From assembly GCA_035552395.1 (NCBI GenBank), contig DASZLL010000106.1, forward strand, positions 1-64,000: a stretch of DNA of 64,000 bases, read 5' to 3'. The translations under genes and the position numbers were made by a program. The notes beneath the pieces were generated by a model, which saw nothing but the letters and a program-made list of their open reading frames with translations, searched no databases and had not been told where the DNA came from. Positions within the stretch are counted from its first letter, which is position 1; every line of letters starts with the position of its first letter. Below, piece after piece: positions 49,248 to 57,446 of the stretch. Source of the DNA: Bog-473 sp035552395 (GTDB lineage: Bacteria > Actinomycetota > Acidimicrobiia > Acidimicrobiales > RAAP-2).

Positions 49248-50624
49248 TTACCCGCCGGCGTTGTCGGTCGCAGACGTGGTGGTCGACGAGGGGGCTGCTG
49301 TCGTGGTGGTCGCGTGCGTGCTGGCTCGGGTCGACGTGGTCGTGGCGGGCGTCGTCGAAGTGGTCGTGGCGCTGCCCGTGTTGCCCGCCGGTGAGCTCGT
49401 AGTCGTCGTGGTCGGCGGCGCTGCAGGAGCCACGAAGGGGGTCGTCTCACCGCTCATTGTGGCGACGCTCGTCGACGGCGTGACGGCGAGGTTGGTGCAG
49501 CTGCGGGCCGAGTTCCAGCTCTGGATCGCCGTGGTCGCGGGCTGCCCGGTGAGTGGTTGCGGCAGGCCGGACAAGATGGTGGCCGGGCGGAACACTGCGC
49601 TGGTGACGTGCCGTCCTTCGGCCGTGATGATGAGCGCGCCGCTGTTGGTCTCGGGCGGCGCGTCGTCGTAGAAGGCGAAGTTCCCGAGGCCGTAGTCCAC
49701 ATACGAGCTCCCGAGATAACCGGCGCCGGAGAGCACGTGGGCGTCGCTGCCCACCACGATGTCGGCGCCCGCCTTGACCAGTTGCTGCGCGAGTGGCTCC
49801 TGCTGGGGGTTGGGGCAGGTCTGGGTCTCGGTGCCCCAGTGCACGTAGACGATCACCGTGTCCGCGGTCTTGCGCACCTGTTGGACCTCGCGTACCAACT
49901 GGGTCGGGTCGATGGCCGAGGCGACGCCGGGTTGGGTCGCCGAAGCGGTCCAGGTGCTCACGAGGTTGTCCGCGATGACCTGAGTCGCCGTGATGATGGC
50001 GATCCGTTGGCCGTTGATGGTCACGCGGTAGGGCGTAAAGGCCTGGGCCGCGGTGTTGCCGATGCCGATGATCGGATAGCTGTCCTGGTTGGCGATGGTC
50101 AGGTTCTGGGAGAGGCCCTGAGGCCCGCAGTCGAAGCCGTGGTCGTTGGCCTCGGTGGCGAGCGAGATCGAGGCGCTCTTAAGCGCCGGGATGGCGGAGG
50201 CCGGTGCGTCGAAGATGTACGGCTTGTTCTGCGGCTCCGGACACGTGCCGTCGGTCACCGCAGTCTCGAGGTTCACCATCGACACCTGGGCGCCGGAGAA
50301 GAGCTGGGGGATGGTGGTGCCGAGGGCGGTCGACGGGTTCTGGGCCAGCTTCTCGCCCACCACGCCGGCGAAGTGGACGTCACCGCCGAAGCCGAACGTC
50401 ACGGCATGCCCGCTGCCCTTCCAGTCCGGGTTGAGCGGCGAGTGGGAGGGGAAGTGTTGGTCGGCCAGCGTGTTGTGCGCGGAGGTGGTGGAGGTGGAGG
50501 ACGAAGAAGCGGGCGGTTTGCCAGAGCCGCCCGAGATGAAGGCGAAGTAGATGATCACCAGGAGGAGGACCACGCCGCCGATGGTGAATTGCTGGCGCCG
50601 GCGCCTGACCCTGCGTGAAACCAC
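49248..50624 (-). CDS. CapA-type metallophosphoesterase-fold protein with Ser/Thr-rich tail
   Basis: 458 residues. A basic N-terminus and one hydrophobic helix (IGGVVLLLVIIYFAFIS) anchor it outside the membrane. The CapA (PGA_cap) domain runs GFGGDVHFAG, NLETAVTDG, ANDHGFDCG, IVYVHWGTE and GSDAHVLSG.. with the D/H/N metal-type residues, then DYGLGNFAFYD. CapA-family proteins act in poly-gamma-glutamate or other envelope-polymer metabolism; several others are of unknown function. The final 75 residues are almost all Thr/Ser/Ala/Pro, a likely cell-wall-spanning or glycosylated tail. The GTG start follows CATAGT by six bases, a weak leaderless promoter. Confidence 0.85.
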   Translation of the reverse strand: MVSRRVRRRRQQFTIGGVVLLLVIIYFAFISGGSGKPPASSSSTSTTSAHNTLADQHFPSHSPLNPDWKGSGHAVTFGFGGDVHFAGVVGEKLAQNPSTALGTTIPQLFSGAQVSMVNLETAVTDGTCPEPQNKPYIFDAPASAIPALKSASISLATEANDHGFDCGPQGLSQNLTIANQDSYPIIGIGNTAAQAFTPYRVTINGQRIAIITATQVIADNLVSTWTASATQPGVASAIDPTQLVREVQQVRKTADTVIVYVHWGTETQTCPNPQQEPLAQQLVKAGADIVVGSDAHVLSGAGYLGSSYVDYGLGNFAFYDDAPPETNSGALIITAEGRHVTSAVFRPATILSGLPQPLTGQPATTAIQSWNSARSCTNLAVTPSTSVATMSGETTPFVAPAAPPTTTTTSSPAGNTGSATTTSTTPATTTSTRASTHATTTTAAPSSTTTSATDNAGG

Positions 50625-50716
50625 TTCGGCACTATGTCACACGGCCTGCCCCGGCAGCCCGGCAGGTGGGTCCGTGACCAGCCCTTTTACGGTCAGGGTC
50701 GGGTGCGAGCCGTGCC

Positions 50717-51274
50717 TTACGCGGCCCAGAGGGAGTCCCAGTTGGCGGCGAGCGAAGCGACGAGTCCGGCGCAGGCGGCGGAGATCATGTCTCGGCAGTC
50801 GTCGAAGACGGTCTGGTCGCCGTAATAGGGGTCGGGTACGTCGGCCGCCGCGCCGGCGGCGGGGTCGAACGAGCGGAGGAGCACGAGGCGGTCCGGATCA
50901 GCGCCGAGCCCGCGCAGCGTCTGCTGGTGCCGGCGGTCGAGCGCCACCATGAGATCGGTCTGCCCGAGCTCGCGCGTGGCGAATTGATGGGCGACGTGGC
51001 GTTCGCGTGGATAGCCACCCAGGGTGAGCGAGACCGCGGCGCAGGGGTGCATCGGCTCGCCCTCGTGCCAGGGCCCGGTACCCGCACTGGCGACCACCAC
51101 GTGGTCGCCGAGTGTCGTGCCGTCGCCGAGGACGGTCGATTGAGCCAGGGACCGCGTGATGACCTCGGCCATGGGGGAGCGACAGATGTTGCCGGTGCAG
51201 ACGAAGACGATGCGGTAAGGCCGATCCCCGATGGGGCCCGGGAGCACGACGCGGCCCGCTGCCGGGGCGCTCAC
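50717..51274 (-). CDS. Low-molecular-weight protein tyrosine phosphatase
   Basis: 185 residues. The catalytic loop C26-T-G-N-I-C-R32-S of the C-x5-R type is at VFVCTGNICRSPMAE, and the general acid is in DVPDPYYGDQ. The fold is the LMW-PTP one, which dephosphorylates tyrosine (or arginine) in proteins and in bacteria often controls exopolysaccharide export. Its start overlaps the stop of the acyl-CoA synthetase gene by GTGA. It is downstream in that operon. Confidence 0.93.
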   Translation of the reverse strand: MSAPAAGRVVLPGPIGDRPYRIVFVCTGNICRSPMAEVITRSLAQSTVLGDGTTLGDHVVVASAGTGPWHEGEPMHPCAAVSLTLGGYPRERHVAHQFATRELGQTDLMVALDRRHQQTLRGLGADPDRLVLLRSFDPAAGAAADVPDPYYGDQTVFDDCRDMISAACAGLVASLAANWDSLWAA

Positions 51275-52839
51275 GCGGGCGTGTACTCGTCGCGAAGGGA
51301 TTTCTTGACGATCTTGCCGGTGCCCGCCCGTGGCCAGTCGGTGCGGACCTCGACCTGCTCGGGGATCTTCTGGGTCATGAGCCCGGCGTCGCGGCAAAAC
51401 GCGACCACCTCGGCCAGCTCGAGGTCGTCGACGTTGTCGGCCAGCTGCACGACGGCGCACACCCGTTCGCCGCGTTCGGGGTCGGGCAGACCGATGACGG
51501 CCACCTCCACCACCTTGGGGTGGGTGTAGAGGAGATCCTCGATCTCCTTGGCGCTGATGTTCTCGCCCTTGCGCACGATCACGTCCTTCAGCCTTCCCGT
51601 CAAGGTCAGGTGGCCGTCGGTCCTGAGCTTGCCCAGGTCGCCGGTGCGGAAGTAGCCGTCCCCGTCGAAGGCCTCCTTCGTCAGCGCCGGGTCGGTATAG
51701 CCGTGGAACACCATCGGCCCCTTGACCCGAATCTCGCCCTCCTCGCCGGCGCCCGCCGGTGCGCCGTCCAGCCGGACGATGCGCACGTCCGCCCCCTCGA
51801 CCGGTTTGCCGTCCGTGTTGGCCAGCTGCTCGTCGGTGTCGTGCGGCGAGCCGTTGGAGATCATCGGCACCTCGGTCATGCCGTAGCCGTGCACGACACC
51901 ACGCCCGCCGATTTCCTGGCGCACCTCGTAGTGGACCTCGGGTGGCTTGGCGGCGCCGCCGCCGGACATAAGGCGGAGCGTGGGGAGGATCGGGTCGTCG
52001 GGCGCCTTGCGCTGCTCGGCGAGGTAGGCGACGTAGAAGGCCGTGCTGCCGCCGACCATCGTCGCCCCGTGCTTGCGGAAGATGGGCAGCACGTCGGGCG
52101 CGGAGAACGCCTCGACGAGGACGGCGGGGAAACCGAAGGAGAGCATCGTCACCAGATAGTCCGGTCCGGCAATGTGCGCGAAGGGGAAGGCGATGGAGCC
52201 GACGTCGTCGGGTCCCATGTCGAGGGCGCGGGCGAGGCCCCAACCGCCGGCGATGAGCGTCTGGTCGGTGTGCTGGACGCCCTTGGGGTCGGCCGTGGAG
52301 CCGGACGTGTAGTAGATCCAGCGGATCGGGGCGTCCTCGGGTGCGGCCCCGGGCGGTGGTGGGGGCAGTACGGCAGGGTCGGCCTCCGGCAGGCCGGCGT
52401 CGACGGTGAGGATGGTCGGCCGCGTCGGCGCGTCGGCCAGGGCACGGTCGGCGATGGCAGCGAAGTCGGTGCCGCGCCAGGTGCGGGGGATGATGAAAAG
52501 GGAGGCGCCGGTCTGGCGCAGCGCAAATCCGACCTCACGCTCGCGGTAGAGGTGGATGATCGGATTTTGCACGGCACCGAGGCGGGACAGCGCGAGGGAG
52601 AGCACCACCGTGTCGATGCGGGTCGGCAACTGCCACGAGACGACGGATCCGCTCGCGACGCCCATGCCGTGCAGGCCGGAGGCCACGCGCTCGGCCCGGT
52701 CGCGGAACTCGCCGAACGTGACGGTCGCACCGTCGGCGGCAATGAGCATCGGGTGGTCGGGCGACGCGGCGGCGCGCCGATCGACGAGCTCCCACAGGGT
52801 GCGGGCGCCGGTGAGTATCTCGTTGGTGCTTGCGGGCAT
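51271..52839 (-). CDS. AMP-binding acyl-CoA synthetase (FadD-like)
   Basis: 522 residues. ANL-family enzyme activating a carboxylic acid with ATP and CoA. P-loop YYTSGSTADPKGV, GYGMTEVPM (A5), YFRTGDLGKL (A7), GRLKDVIVRKGENI and the catalytic C-terminal lysine in GTGKIVKKSL are present, so it should be active. ATG 52839 has AAAGGAG four bases upstream, which decides the start over an upstream ATG. Coupled by GTGA to the phosphatase gene. The fatty or aromatic acid used is not evident. Confidence 0.93.
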   Translation of the reverse strand: MPASTNEILTGARTLWELVDRRAAASPDHPMLIAADGATVTFGEFRDRAERVASGLHGMGVASGSVVSWQLPTRIDTVVLSLALSRLGAVQNPIIHLYREREVGFALRQTGASLFIIPRTWRGTDFAAIADRALADAPTRPTILTVDAGLPEADPAVLPPPPPGAAPEDAPIRWIYYTSGSTADPKGVQHTDQTLIAGGWGLARALDMGPDDVGSIAFPFAHIAGPDYLVTMLSFGFPAVLVEAFSAPDVLPIFRKHGATMVGGSTAFYVAYLAEQRKAPDDPILPTLRLMSGGGAAKPPEVHYEVRQEIGGRGVVHGYGMTEVPMISNGSPHDTDEQLANTDGKPVEGADVRIVRLDGAPAGAGEEGEIRVKGPMVFHGYTDPALTKEAFDGDGYFRTGDLGKLRTDGHLTLTGRLKDVIVRKGENISAKEIEDLLYTHPKVVEVAVIGLPDPERGERVCAVVQLADNVDDLELAEVVAFCRDAGLMTQKIPEQVEVRTDWPRAGTGKIVKKSLRDEYTPA

Positions 52840-52907
52840 CGCGCTCCTTTCCGGTCCATTCCATAGCAGCTCGCGCCAGGGTGCCCACAAGCCGGCGCGC
52901 GGCGCGG

Positions 52908-52913
52908 CAGAAT
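52908..52913 (+). promoter_or_regulatory. -10-like box for the LapA-domain gene
   Basis: CAGAAT keeps A2 and T6 of the -10 consensus and lies six bases before ATG 52920, the leaderless spacing used by other genes here. Confidence 0.4.
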
Positions 52914-52919
52914 GACGGC

Positions 52920-53192
52920 ATGGTCAAGCGACCGGTGCACCGGGATCCCTTGGTCGAGCATGTCGCCGAGGAGGACGACAGGGGCGTCGACCGGCGGCAT
53001 CAAGCGGCCCTGATCGCGGTCGGGGTGGCCGCCGTGCTATTGGTCTGGTTCGCCTTGGCCAACCTGCGAGACGTCCGGATCGACTTCTGGGTCTTCAACC
53101 GCCAGGCGCCGTTGATCCTCGTCATCGTGATCTCGGGCCTGCTCGGCGCCCTGATCGCCGCACTGATCATGCGCCGCCGGACCAAGGACTAG
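52920..53192 (+). CDS. LapA domain (DUF1049) membrane protein
   Basis: 90 residues with two membrane helices: QAALIAVGVAAVLLVWFALAN and PLILVIVISGLLGALIAALIM. FALANLRDVRIDFWVFNRQAPL between them is the LapA/DUF1049 consensus (N..v.v.f.f....p). In Gram-negatives LapA acts in LPS assembly; its role in actinobacteria is unknown. It starts 80 bases from the divergent acyl-CoA synthetase gene. Confidence 0.85.
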   Translation: MVKRPVHRDPLVEHVAEEDDRGVDRRHQAALIAVGVAAVLLVWFALANLRDVRIDFWVFNRQAPLILVIVISGLLGALIAALIMRRRTKD

Positions 53193-53236
53193 GGCCCGAC
53201 CCCTGGGCGCGCTCCCTGCCGTTGGCGCAGGAGAGC

Positions 53237-53273
53237 AGCGGCCCGGCCGCTGAGCCCGGGCCCCTGGGCCCGG
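53237..53273 (+). terminator. Paired GC-rich hairpins after the LapA gene
   Basis: AGCGGCC-C-GGCCGCT (53237-53251) and CCGGGCCC-CT-GGGCCCGG (53256-53273) are adjacent perfect stems without a T run. Such tail-less hairpins can end transcription in actinobacteria; they separate LapA from DUF3040. Confidence 0.4.
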
Positions 53274-53454
53274 TCGACGCGCTCATTCGGGGTCCGTTCC
53301 CGCGTCATCCGATCGGCGGACCGGCTCTAAGCTGACCGCTGGTGGAGACCACTGCTCGGGCAGGAACGAAGGGCGAGGCGCACGTTGTCCGCGCCCCCGG
53401 GGCGTGCAAACATGGGGCGCCGATGGATGTGGAGATCCCAAGGGGCTGGTGGTA

Positions 53455-53856
53455 GTGCCGCTTTCCGACCACGAACAGAAGATCCTGGCTGAGCTCGAGG
53501 AGTCTCTGGTCAAGCAGGATCCCGAGTTCGCCGAACGGGTGCGGTCGGAGACCGTCTATCGGCACGCGGGCCGTTACTGCAAGTGGGCGGCCGTCACCTT
53601 CGTGCTCGGCGTCGTGATCCTCGTCGCGTTCTACTCCAAGTCCGTCGTGGCCGGTTTCGTCGGTGTCGTCATCATGTTCGCCTCCGCGGTGTGGTTCGAG
53701 CGGAACCTGCGGCGCATGGGCCGGGCGGGGTGGCATGACCTCACGCGGTCGAAGGACGGGGAACCGAGGACTGGTGCCGCATCGAGCGGGATCGAGGGCG
53801 CCGTGACCGGCGCACGCGACTGGTTCCGCACCCGCTTCCACCGGCGCGAGGGCTGA
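53455..53856 (+). CDS. DUF3040 membrane protein
   Basis: 133 residues. The start PLSDHEQKILAELEESL is diagnostic of DUF3040, followed by two membrane helices around AAVTFVLGVVILVAFYS and VVAGFVGVVIMFASAVW. In actinobacteria this family commonly lies near the mraZ division cluster, as here, but its function is unknown. GTG 53455 is used (AAGGGG nine bases upstream); GTG 53449 is possible. Confidence 0.88.
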   Translation: MPLSDHEQKILAELEESLVKQDPEFAERVRSETVYRHAGRYCKWAAVTFVLGVVILVAFYSKSVVAGFVGVVIMFASAVWFERNLRRMGRAGWHDLTRSKDGEPRTGAASSGIEGAVTGARDWFRTRFHRREG

Positions 53857-53988
53857 ACCGAAGTCTTCGGGCTGTTCGTCGTCGCGTCGCCGGTCGATCG
53901 TTGCCCATCGTGAGATTTTTGCCGCGTCGATGCGGCGCGCCCCTTGGCGAGGCGATCGTGATGGTCACGGCTGTGTCAGGTGCCTGAG

Positions 53989-54888
53989 ATGTCTGACGTG
54001 GCTGAGCTGGCGTTGGCCGTGGACATCGGTGGGACGAAGATGGCCGCTGCGTTGGTCGGCCTTGACGGGTCGCTGCTCGAGCGGGAGGCGGTCCCGACCA
54101 GGAACGGGCCGGCCGAGCCGGGCAACGACGAGCTCTTGTGGGGCGACCTGGCCGAGCTGGTCGAGCGGAGCACGGCGGCCGCAGGGTCCGGTGACCGATT
54201 GGTCGTGTGTGGGGTCGGCTGCGGGGGACCGATGAGCCCCGGGGGCTCGGAGGTGTCGCCACTGAACATCCCGTCGTGGCGTGGGTTCCCGTTGCGGGCT
54301 CGGCTGGCCGAGCTGACGGGCCTCCCGACCTTCGTCGACAACGACGCCAAGGCGTTGGCCGTGGGCGAGGGCTGGACTGGCGCGGCGGCTGGACGCGCGG
54401 ACTACTTGGGCATGGTCGTGTCGACCGGAGTCGGCGGAGGCATTGTGCTGAATGGCCGCCTCCTCGACGGCCGGTTGGGGAACGCCGGGCATGTCGGGCA
54501 TGTGATCGTGGAGCCCGACGGGCGTGCCTGCCGCTGCGGTGGCCGCGGGTGCCTCGAAGCGGAGGCGTCGGGCACCGCCATCGCCGCGATCACCGGGCAG
54601 TCGCCGCGTCTGGCGGGCCCCGACGTCGTGACGCACGTCGGGACCTTGGTCGGGCGCGCCATCGCCTCGGTGGTGAACCTCTTGGACCTCCCGCTCGCTG
54701 TCGTCAGCGGTTCGGTCGCGCTCGGGTTCGGAGCACCTTTCTTTCGCGCCGCCCAGGCCGAGATGGACCTTCGTTGCAAGCTCGAGTTCGCCCGAGAGGC
54801 GCGGGTCGTGCCCGGCGGGCTCGGGGATGCAGGCCCGCTGATCGGCGCGGCCCGGGTCGGCCTGCACGGCCTCGGGCGCGCCGGGTGA
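53989..54888 (+). CDS. ROK family sugar kinase
   Basis: 299 residues. ATP-binding AVDIGGTKMAAALV at the N-terminus, VGCGGPMSP, FVDNDAKALAVGEG, STGVGGGIV and the zinc signature CRCGGRGCLEAEASG (C-x-C-G-x2-G-C-x-E) mark an active ROK kinase, probably glucokinase-like, phosphorylating a hexose in the cytoplasm. The absence of a helix-turn-helix N-terminus shows it is a kinase, not a ROK repressor. ATG 53989 is used (AGG eight bases upstream); GTG 53980 is alternative. Its stop overlaps the next gene by GTGA. Confidence 0.9.
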   Translation: MSDVAELALAVDIGGTKMAAALVGLDGSLLEREAVPTRNGPAEPGNDELLWGDLAELVERSTAAAGSGDRLVVCGVGCGGPMSPGGSEVSPLNIPSWRGFPLRARLAELTGLPTFVDNDAKALAVGEGWTGAAAGRADYLGMVVSTGVGGGIVLNGRLLDGRLGNAGHVGHVIVEPDGRACRCGGRGCLEAEASGTAIAAITGQSPRLAGPDVVTHVGTLVGRAIASVVNLLDLPLAVVSGSVALGFGAPFFRAAQAEMDLRCKLEFAREARVVPGGLGDAGPLIGAARVGLHGLGRAG

Positions 54889-55166
54889 GCGGGGTGAGCG
54901 GCCGCTGGGGGCGGGACGGCCTGGTCGTGATGCGGGCCGTGGCGGCGCACCCGAGCCTCTGGTGGGCGGCGTTGGGAGCGCTCGGGCGGCTGGCGCGGCG
55001 CGGGTGGTGGCGCAGGGCGCCCTTCGTGCCGGTGCCGGGCGAGGCCTACTGGCGCTTCCGGCTCGTCACGGCCAATGGCGGCGACGGCGTTTCCGAGCCA
55101 CTGCAGCCCGCCGTCGTCGTGGCGTACCTCCGGTGGTGTCAGAGGTCGCGGCCTCGCCGCGGATAG
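54885..55166 (+). CDS. Conserved small protein (93 aa)
   Basis: Soluble, Trp/Arg-rich N-terminus (HPSLWWAALGALGRLARRGWW), then VPGEAYWRFRLVTANGG and VVVAYLRWCQRSR. The pattern 'P..AYWRFR..TA.G' followed by 'VAYL.WC' is one I have seen in small actinobacterial proteins of unknown function. The GTG start overlaps the ROK kinase stop by four bases (GTGA), so it is translated with it. No activity can be assigned. Confidence 0.7.
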   Translation: MSGVSGRWGRDGLVVMRAVAAHPSLWWAALGALGRLARRGWWRRAPFVPVPGEAYWRFRLVTANGGDGVSEPLQPAVVVAYLRWCQRSRPRRG

Positions 55167-55179
55167 CCTCTCCAGGCAT

Positions 55180-55686
55180 ATGGAGCGGGTGCTCCTTCTC
55201 AATGCGACCTATGAGCCGCTGGCCCTCGTCTCAGATCGTCGTGCCGTGGTGCTCATGCTGTCTGGTCGAGCCGAGCCGGTCGCGATCCGAGATGGCTGCA
55301 AGGTGTTCCACTCGGCGCGCATGGAGGTCGAGGTTCCTTCCATCGTCCGCCTGAGCCACATGGTGCGAATCCCGCGCTGGGCCCGGACGCCCCCGGTGAC
55401 CCGCCGTTCGGTGCTGCGTCGTGACGGCGGGCTCTGTGTCTACTGCTCCCAACCCGCCGACACGATCGATCACGTGATCCCGCGGAGCCGAGGCGGCACG
55501 CACGACTGGTTCAACGTGGTGGCGGCGTGCAAGCGGGACAACCTGGAGAAGGCCGATCTGTTGCTCTCGGAGCTGGGCTGGACGCTCCGGGTCAAGCCGG
55601 CCCCGCCGGACGGGCACCTGTGGCGGTTGCGGCACCTCTCGGACGTCGATCCGTTGTGGGAGCCGTATCTCGCCGCCGCCTCCTGA
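55180..55686 (+). CDS. HNH endonuclease family protein
   Basis: 168 residues. A beta-rich N-terminus (RVLLLNATYEPLALVSDRRA, VRIPRWAR) precedes an HNH domain: CVYC (C86, C89), DTIDHVIPRSRGG (D97-H98), WFNVVAACKRDN (N112, C117). Zinc-binding CxxC pair and HNH residues are complete, so metal-dependent DNA cleavage is possible. Solitary chromosomal HNH proteins of this exact layout are widespread in actinobacteria and are not linked to phage or restriction genes here. ATG 55180 is used. It sits in the plus-strand run after ROK. Confidence 0.9.
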   Translation: MERVLLLNATYEPLALVSDRRAVVLMLSGRAEPVAIRDGCKVFHSARMEVEVPSIVRLSHMVRIPRWARTPPVTRRSVLRRDGGLCVYCSQPADTIDHVIPRSRGGTHDWFNVVAACKRDNLEKADLLLSELGWTLRVKPAPPDGHLWRLRHLSDVDPLWEPYLAAAS

Positions 55687-55689
55687 CGC

Positions 55690-56412
55690 TTGGCACCTTC
55701 ATCGGCCTCTTCGGCCGCGTCGTCTTCCCAACTGCTCTTCGACGTCGAGCCGTTCCGTTCGGAACCTCGGCGCGTCGTGATGGCGCGGGAAGTGGCGCAT
55801 CCCACCCTCGTCCTCGGTAGCACGCAGCCCGCTGAGGTGGTCGCACCCCTGGCCCTGCGTGCCCGCTCGGCGGAGCTCGTGCGCCGGCGCGGCGGGGGCG
55901 GGGCGGTGTATCTCGAGCCGGGGAACCACCTGTGGCTGGACGCCTGGATCCCGCGGGACGACGATTTATGGGTGCACGACGTCTCGGTGGCGGCGGAATG
56001 GGCGGGCAGGTGGTGGGTTGGGGCGCTGGGAGGTTTGGGGGCGGAGCGCGCGAGCTTCTCGGTCCATACCGGCCGGTCGGTGCCCGGCCGGTATGGCGAG
56101 TTGGTGTGCTTCGCCGGGCGCGGACCGGGCGAGGTCTTCGACGGCCGCAGCAAGGTGGTGGGCCTTTCGCAGTGGCGCTGCCGTGAGGGTGCGCTGTTCT
56201 CGTCCTGCGCCTACGTCGCCTGGGAGCCGGGACCGCTCCTCGAAGTTCTCGAACTTGGAGGCGGATCCTTCGAGGACGAGCTGGCCGGGGAGCTGAGTGG
56301 CGCCGCCGTCGGGTTGGGCCAGCTGCTGCCGCCGTCGGTCGACCTCTCGTCGGTGCGGGCGCGGTTGGTCGGATCCTTTCCTGAGTTCGTGATGGGAGCG
56401 GGCGGGGCGTAG
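55690..56412 (+). CDS. Lipoate-protein ligase/biotin ligase-like protein
   Basis: 240 residues. PTLVLGSTQP, then RRRGGGGAVYLEPGN (the lipoate-binding RR-x-GGG loop) and FDGRSKVVGLSQWRCREG with the conserved lysine are the LplA/LipB-fold motifs. It would attach lipoate or octanoate to a protein, or be a degenerate member. TTG 55690 gives the full N-terminus; GTG 55777 and ATG 55780 are internal starts that would cut off part of the first strand. It is followed by a strong terminator, so it ends the transcription unit before mraZ. Confidence 0.8.
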   Translation: MAPSSASSAASSSQLLFDVEPFRSEPRRVVMAREVAHPTLVLGSTQPAEVVAPLALRARSAELVRRRGGGGAVYLEPGNHLWLDAWIPRDDDLWVHDVSVAAEWAGRWWVGALGGLGAERASFSVHTGRSVPGRYGELVCFAGRGPGEVFDGRSKVVGLSQWRCREGALFSSCAYVAWEPGPLLEVLELGGGSFEDELAGELSGAAVGLGQLLPPSVDLSSVRARLVGSFPEFVMGAGGA

Positions 56413-56421
56413 GCGAAAGAG

Positions 56422-56456
56422 GGCCGGCGGCTCGGTGGCCGCCGGCCTCCCTTTTT
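56422..56456 (+). terminator. Intrinsic terminator
   Basis: A perfect 10-bp stem GGCCGGCGGC-(TCGGTG)-GCCGCCGGCC followed by TCCCTTTTT directly after the lipoate-ligase-like gene. This is the clearest terminator in the window and isolates the mraZ cluster from upstream transcription. Confidence 0.9.
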
Positions 56457-56692
56457 CCGGTCGGGTGGCAACACGGCCGCTTTCGGGTCGGCGTCACCGG
56501 CCCGTCCGGCCGCGTTGTCCTTTTGGCCTCGGGCGCGTTCGTTCCGCTCGGCTGGTCGCGGCTTCCTTCCTGGCCCGCTCCAAGCCCTGGTCACTGGGTG
56601 GGCGCGGCTCCGATTCGGCCTCGTTCAGAGGTGGCTCAACGCCGTCGGTGCGACGAAAGGGGTGGTTTTTGGGTTGCAGGGGGGGATGGTGG

Positions 56693-56721
56693 TTGCTTAG
56701 TGGAGGGAAGGGGCGTAGAGT
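56693..56721 (+). promoter_or_regulatory. mraZ promoter
   Basis: TTGCTT (56693-56698), 17 bases, TAGAGT (56716-56721). The start point would be near 56728, about 60 bases before GTG 56788. The rest of 56457-56692 shows no gene. Confidence 0.65.
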
Positions 56722-56745
56722 GGCGCGAAATGGAGTGACAGGGCG
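56701..56745 (+). promoter_or_regulatory. MraZ operator: five 5-base boxes at 10-base period
   Basis: TGGAG, GGGCG, TGGCG, TGGAG and GGGCG begin at 56701, 56711, 56721, 56731 and 56741, each separated by five bases. This matches the known MraZ binding pattern of TGGGN repeats with 5-base spacers. The boxes cover the promoter from the spacer to past the start point, the expected layout for autorepression. Confidence 0.75.
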
Positions 56746-56787
56746 TCAAAAGACGCAGGCCAGGGAGTGGCGTGGGAGAAGCGGCTG

Positions 56788-57204
56788 GTGCCAGCAGGTT
56801 TCGTCGGGAGGTACGAGCACTCGCTCGACACGAAGGGCAGGGTGATCCTGCCCGTGAAGTTCCGCGGACCATTCGAGCGAGGCGGCTACCTCACCCAGCA
56901 CACCGAGGGGTGCGTGGCCCTGTGGACGCCCGCCGAATTCGAGCGACAGATGGAAGTGATGCAGGAGCGGGCGGACTCGGGACGGCCCGATCGGAACCGC
57001 ATGCGGATCTGGGCGTCGAACTCGGCGGAGGTCGAGATCGACCGTCAGGGGCGCATGCCGATCCCCGTGCATCTGCGGACGTTCGCCCGGCTCGACACGG
57101 AAGTGCTGGTGCACGGCGCCATCGACCGGGTCGAGTTGTGGAACCCAGCGGAATGGGAGTCGCGAGTGCTGCCCGAGGAGAGCTGGCTCCTCGAGGACGA
57201 CTGA
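56788..57204 (+). CDS. mraZ: Transcriptional regulator MraZ
   Basis: 138 residues. Two AbrB-like swapped-hairpin domains: FVGRYEHSLDTKGRVILPVKF with D-x-K-G-R, and VEIDRQGRMPIPVHL with D-x-Q-G-R. It is the DNA-binding repressor of the division/wall cluster and should bind the five-box operator just upstream. GTG 56788 gives MPAGFVGRYEHSLD, the usual start, with GGGAGA eight bases before; GTG 56767 would add seven residues. It is the first gene of the cluster; rsmH begins 242 bases downstream after a structured leader. Confidence 0.95.
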   Translation: MPAGFVGRYEHSLDTKGRVILPVKFRGPFERGGYLTQHTEGCVALWTPAEFERQMEVMQERADSGRPDRNRMRIWASNSAEVEIDRQGRMPIPVHLRTFARLDTEVLVHGAIDRVELWNPAEWESRVLPEESWLLEDD

Positions 57205-57344
57205 ACCTGGCGGCGCCGGACCCAGCCGCCACCGATTCGACAGCGAACGCCCAAACCACGGGAGGGAGCGACACAAGGAACCTCGAGATCTCACAGAGAC
57301 GGACTGACGGGGGCATGACGCCCCGAGAGACGCACTGGACCATG

Positions 57345-57445
57345 TGCAGCTCCTCGACCGGCCAGTTGGAAGGCCACTCCACCCACTTCCACATCGGTCG
57401 TCTGGATCTCCACCTCCCCCTCGACCAACCGGCCGAGGAGCTGCA
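57345..57445 (+). promoter_or_regulatory. Leader hairpin sequestering the rsmH ribosome-binding site
   Basis: TGCAGCTCCTCG (57345-57356) pairs perfectly over 12 bases with CGAGGAGCTGCA (57434-57445), and after one A.C mismatch CCGG (57358-57361) pairs with CCGG (57429-57432). The 3' arm includes the GAGGAG Shine-Dalgarno sequence one base before ATG's spacer, so the stem would block rsmH translation. The loop of about 67 bases has its own small stems. A separate 5-bp hairpin GGGGC-ATGAC-GCCCC lies at 57310-57324. An RNA motif upstream of mraW has been reported in actinobacteria; whether this is the same needs comparison. Confidence 0.65.
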
Positions 57446-57446
57446 G

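Noticed and set aside
49250..49420. Simple repeat in the capA 3' end as a mobile or CRISPR-like repeat
   Set aside because: The repetition only reflects Thr/Ser/Ala codons of the low-complexity tail; no regular unit and spacer pattern exists.
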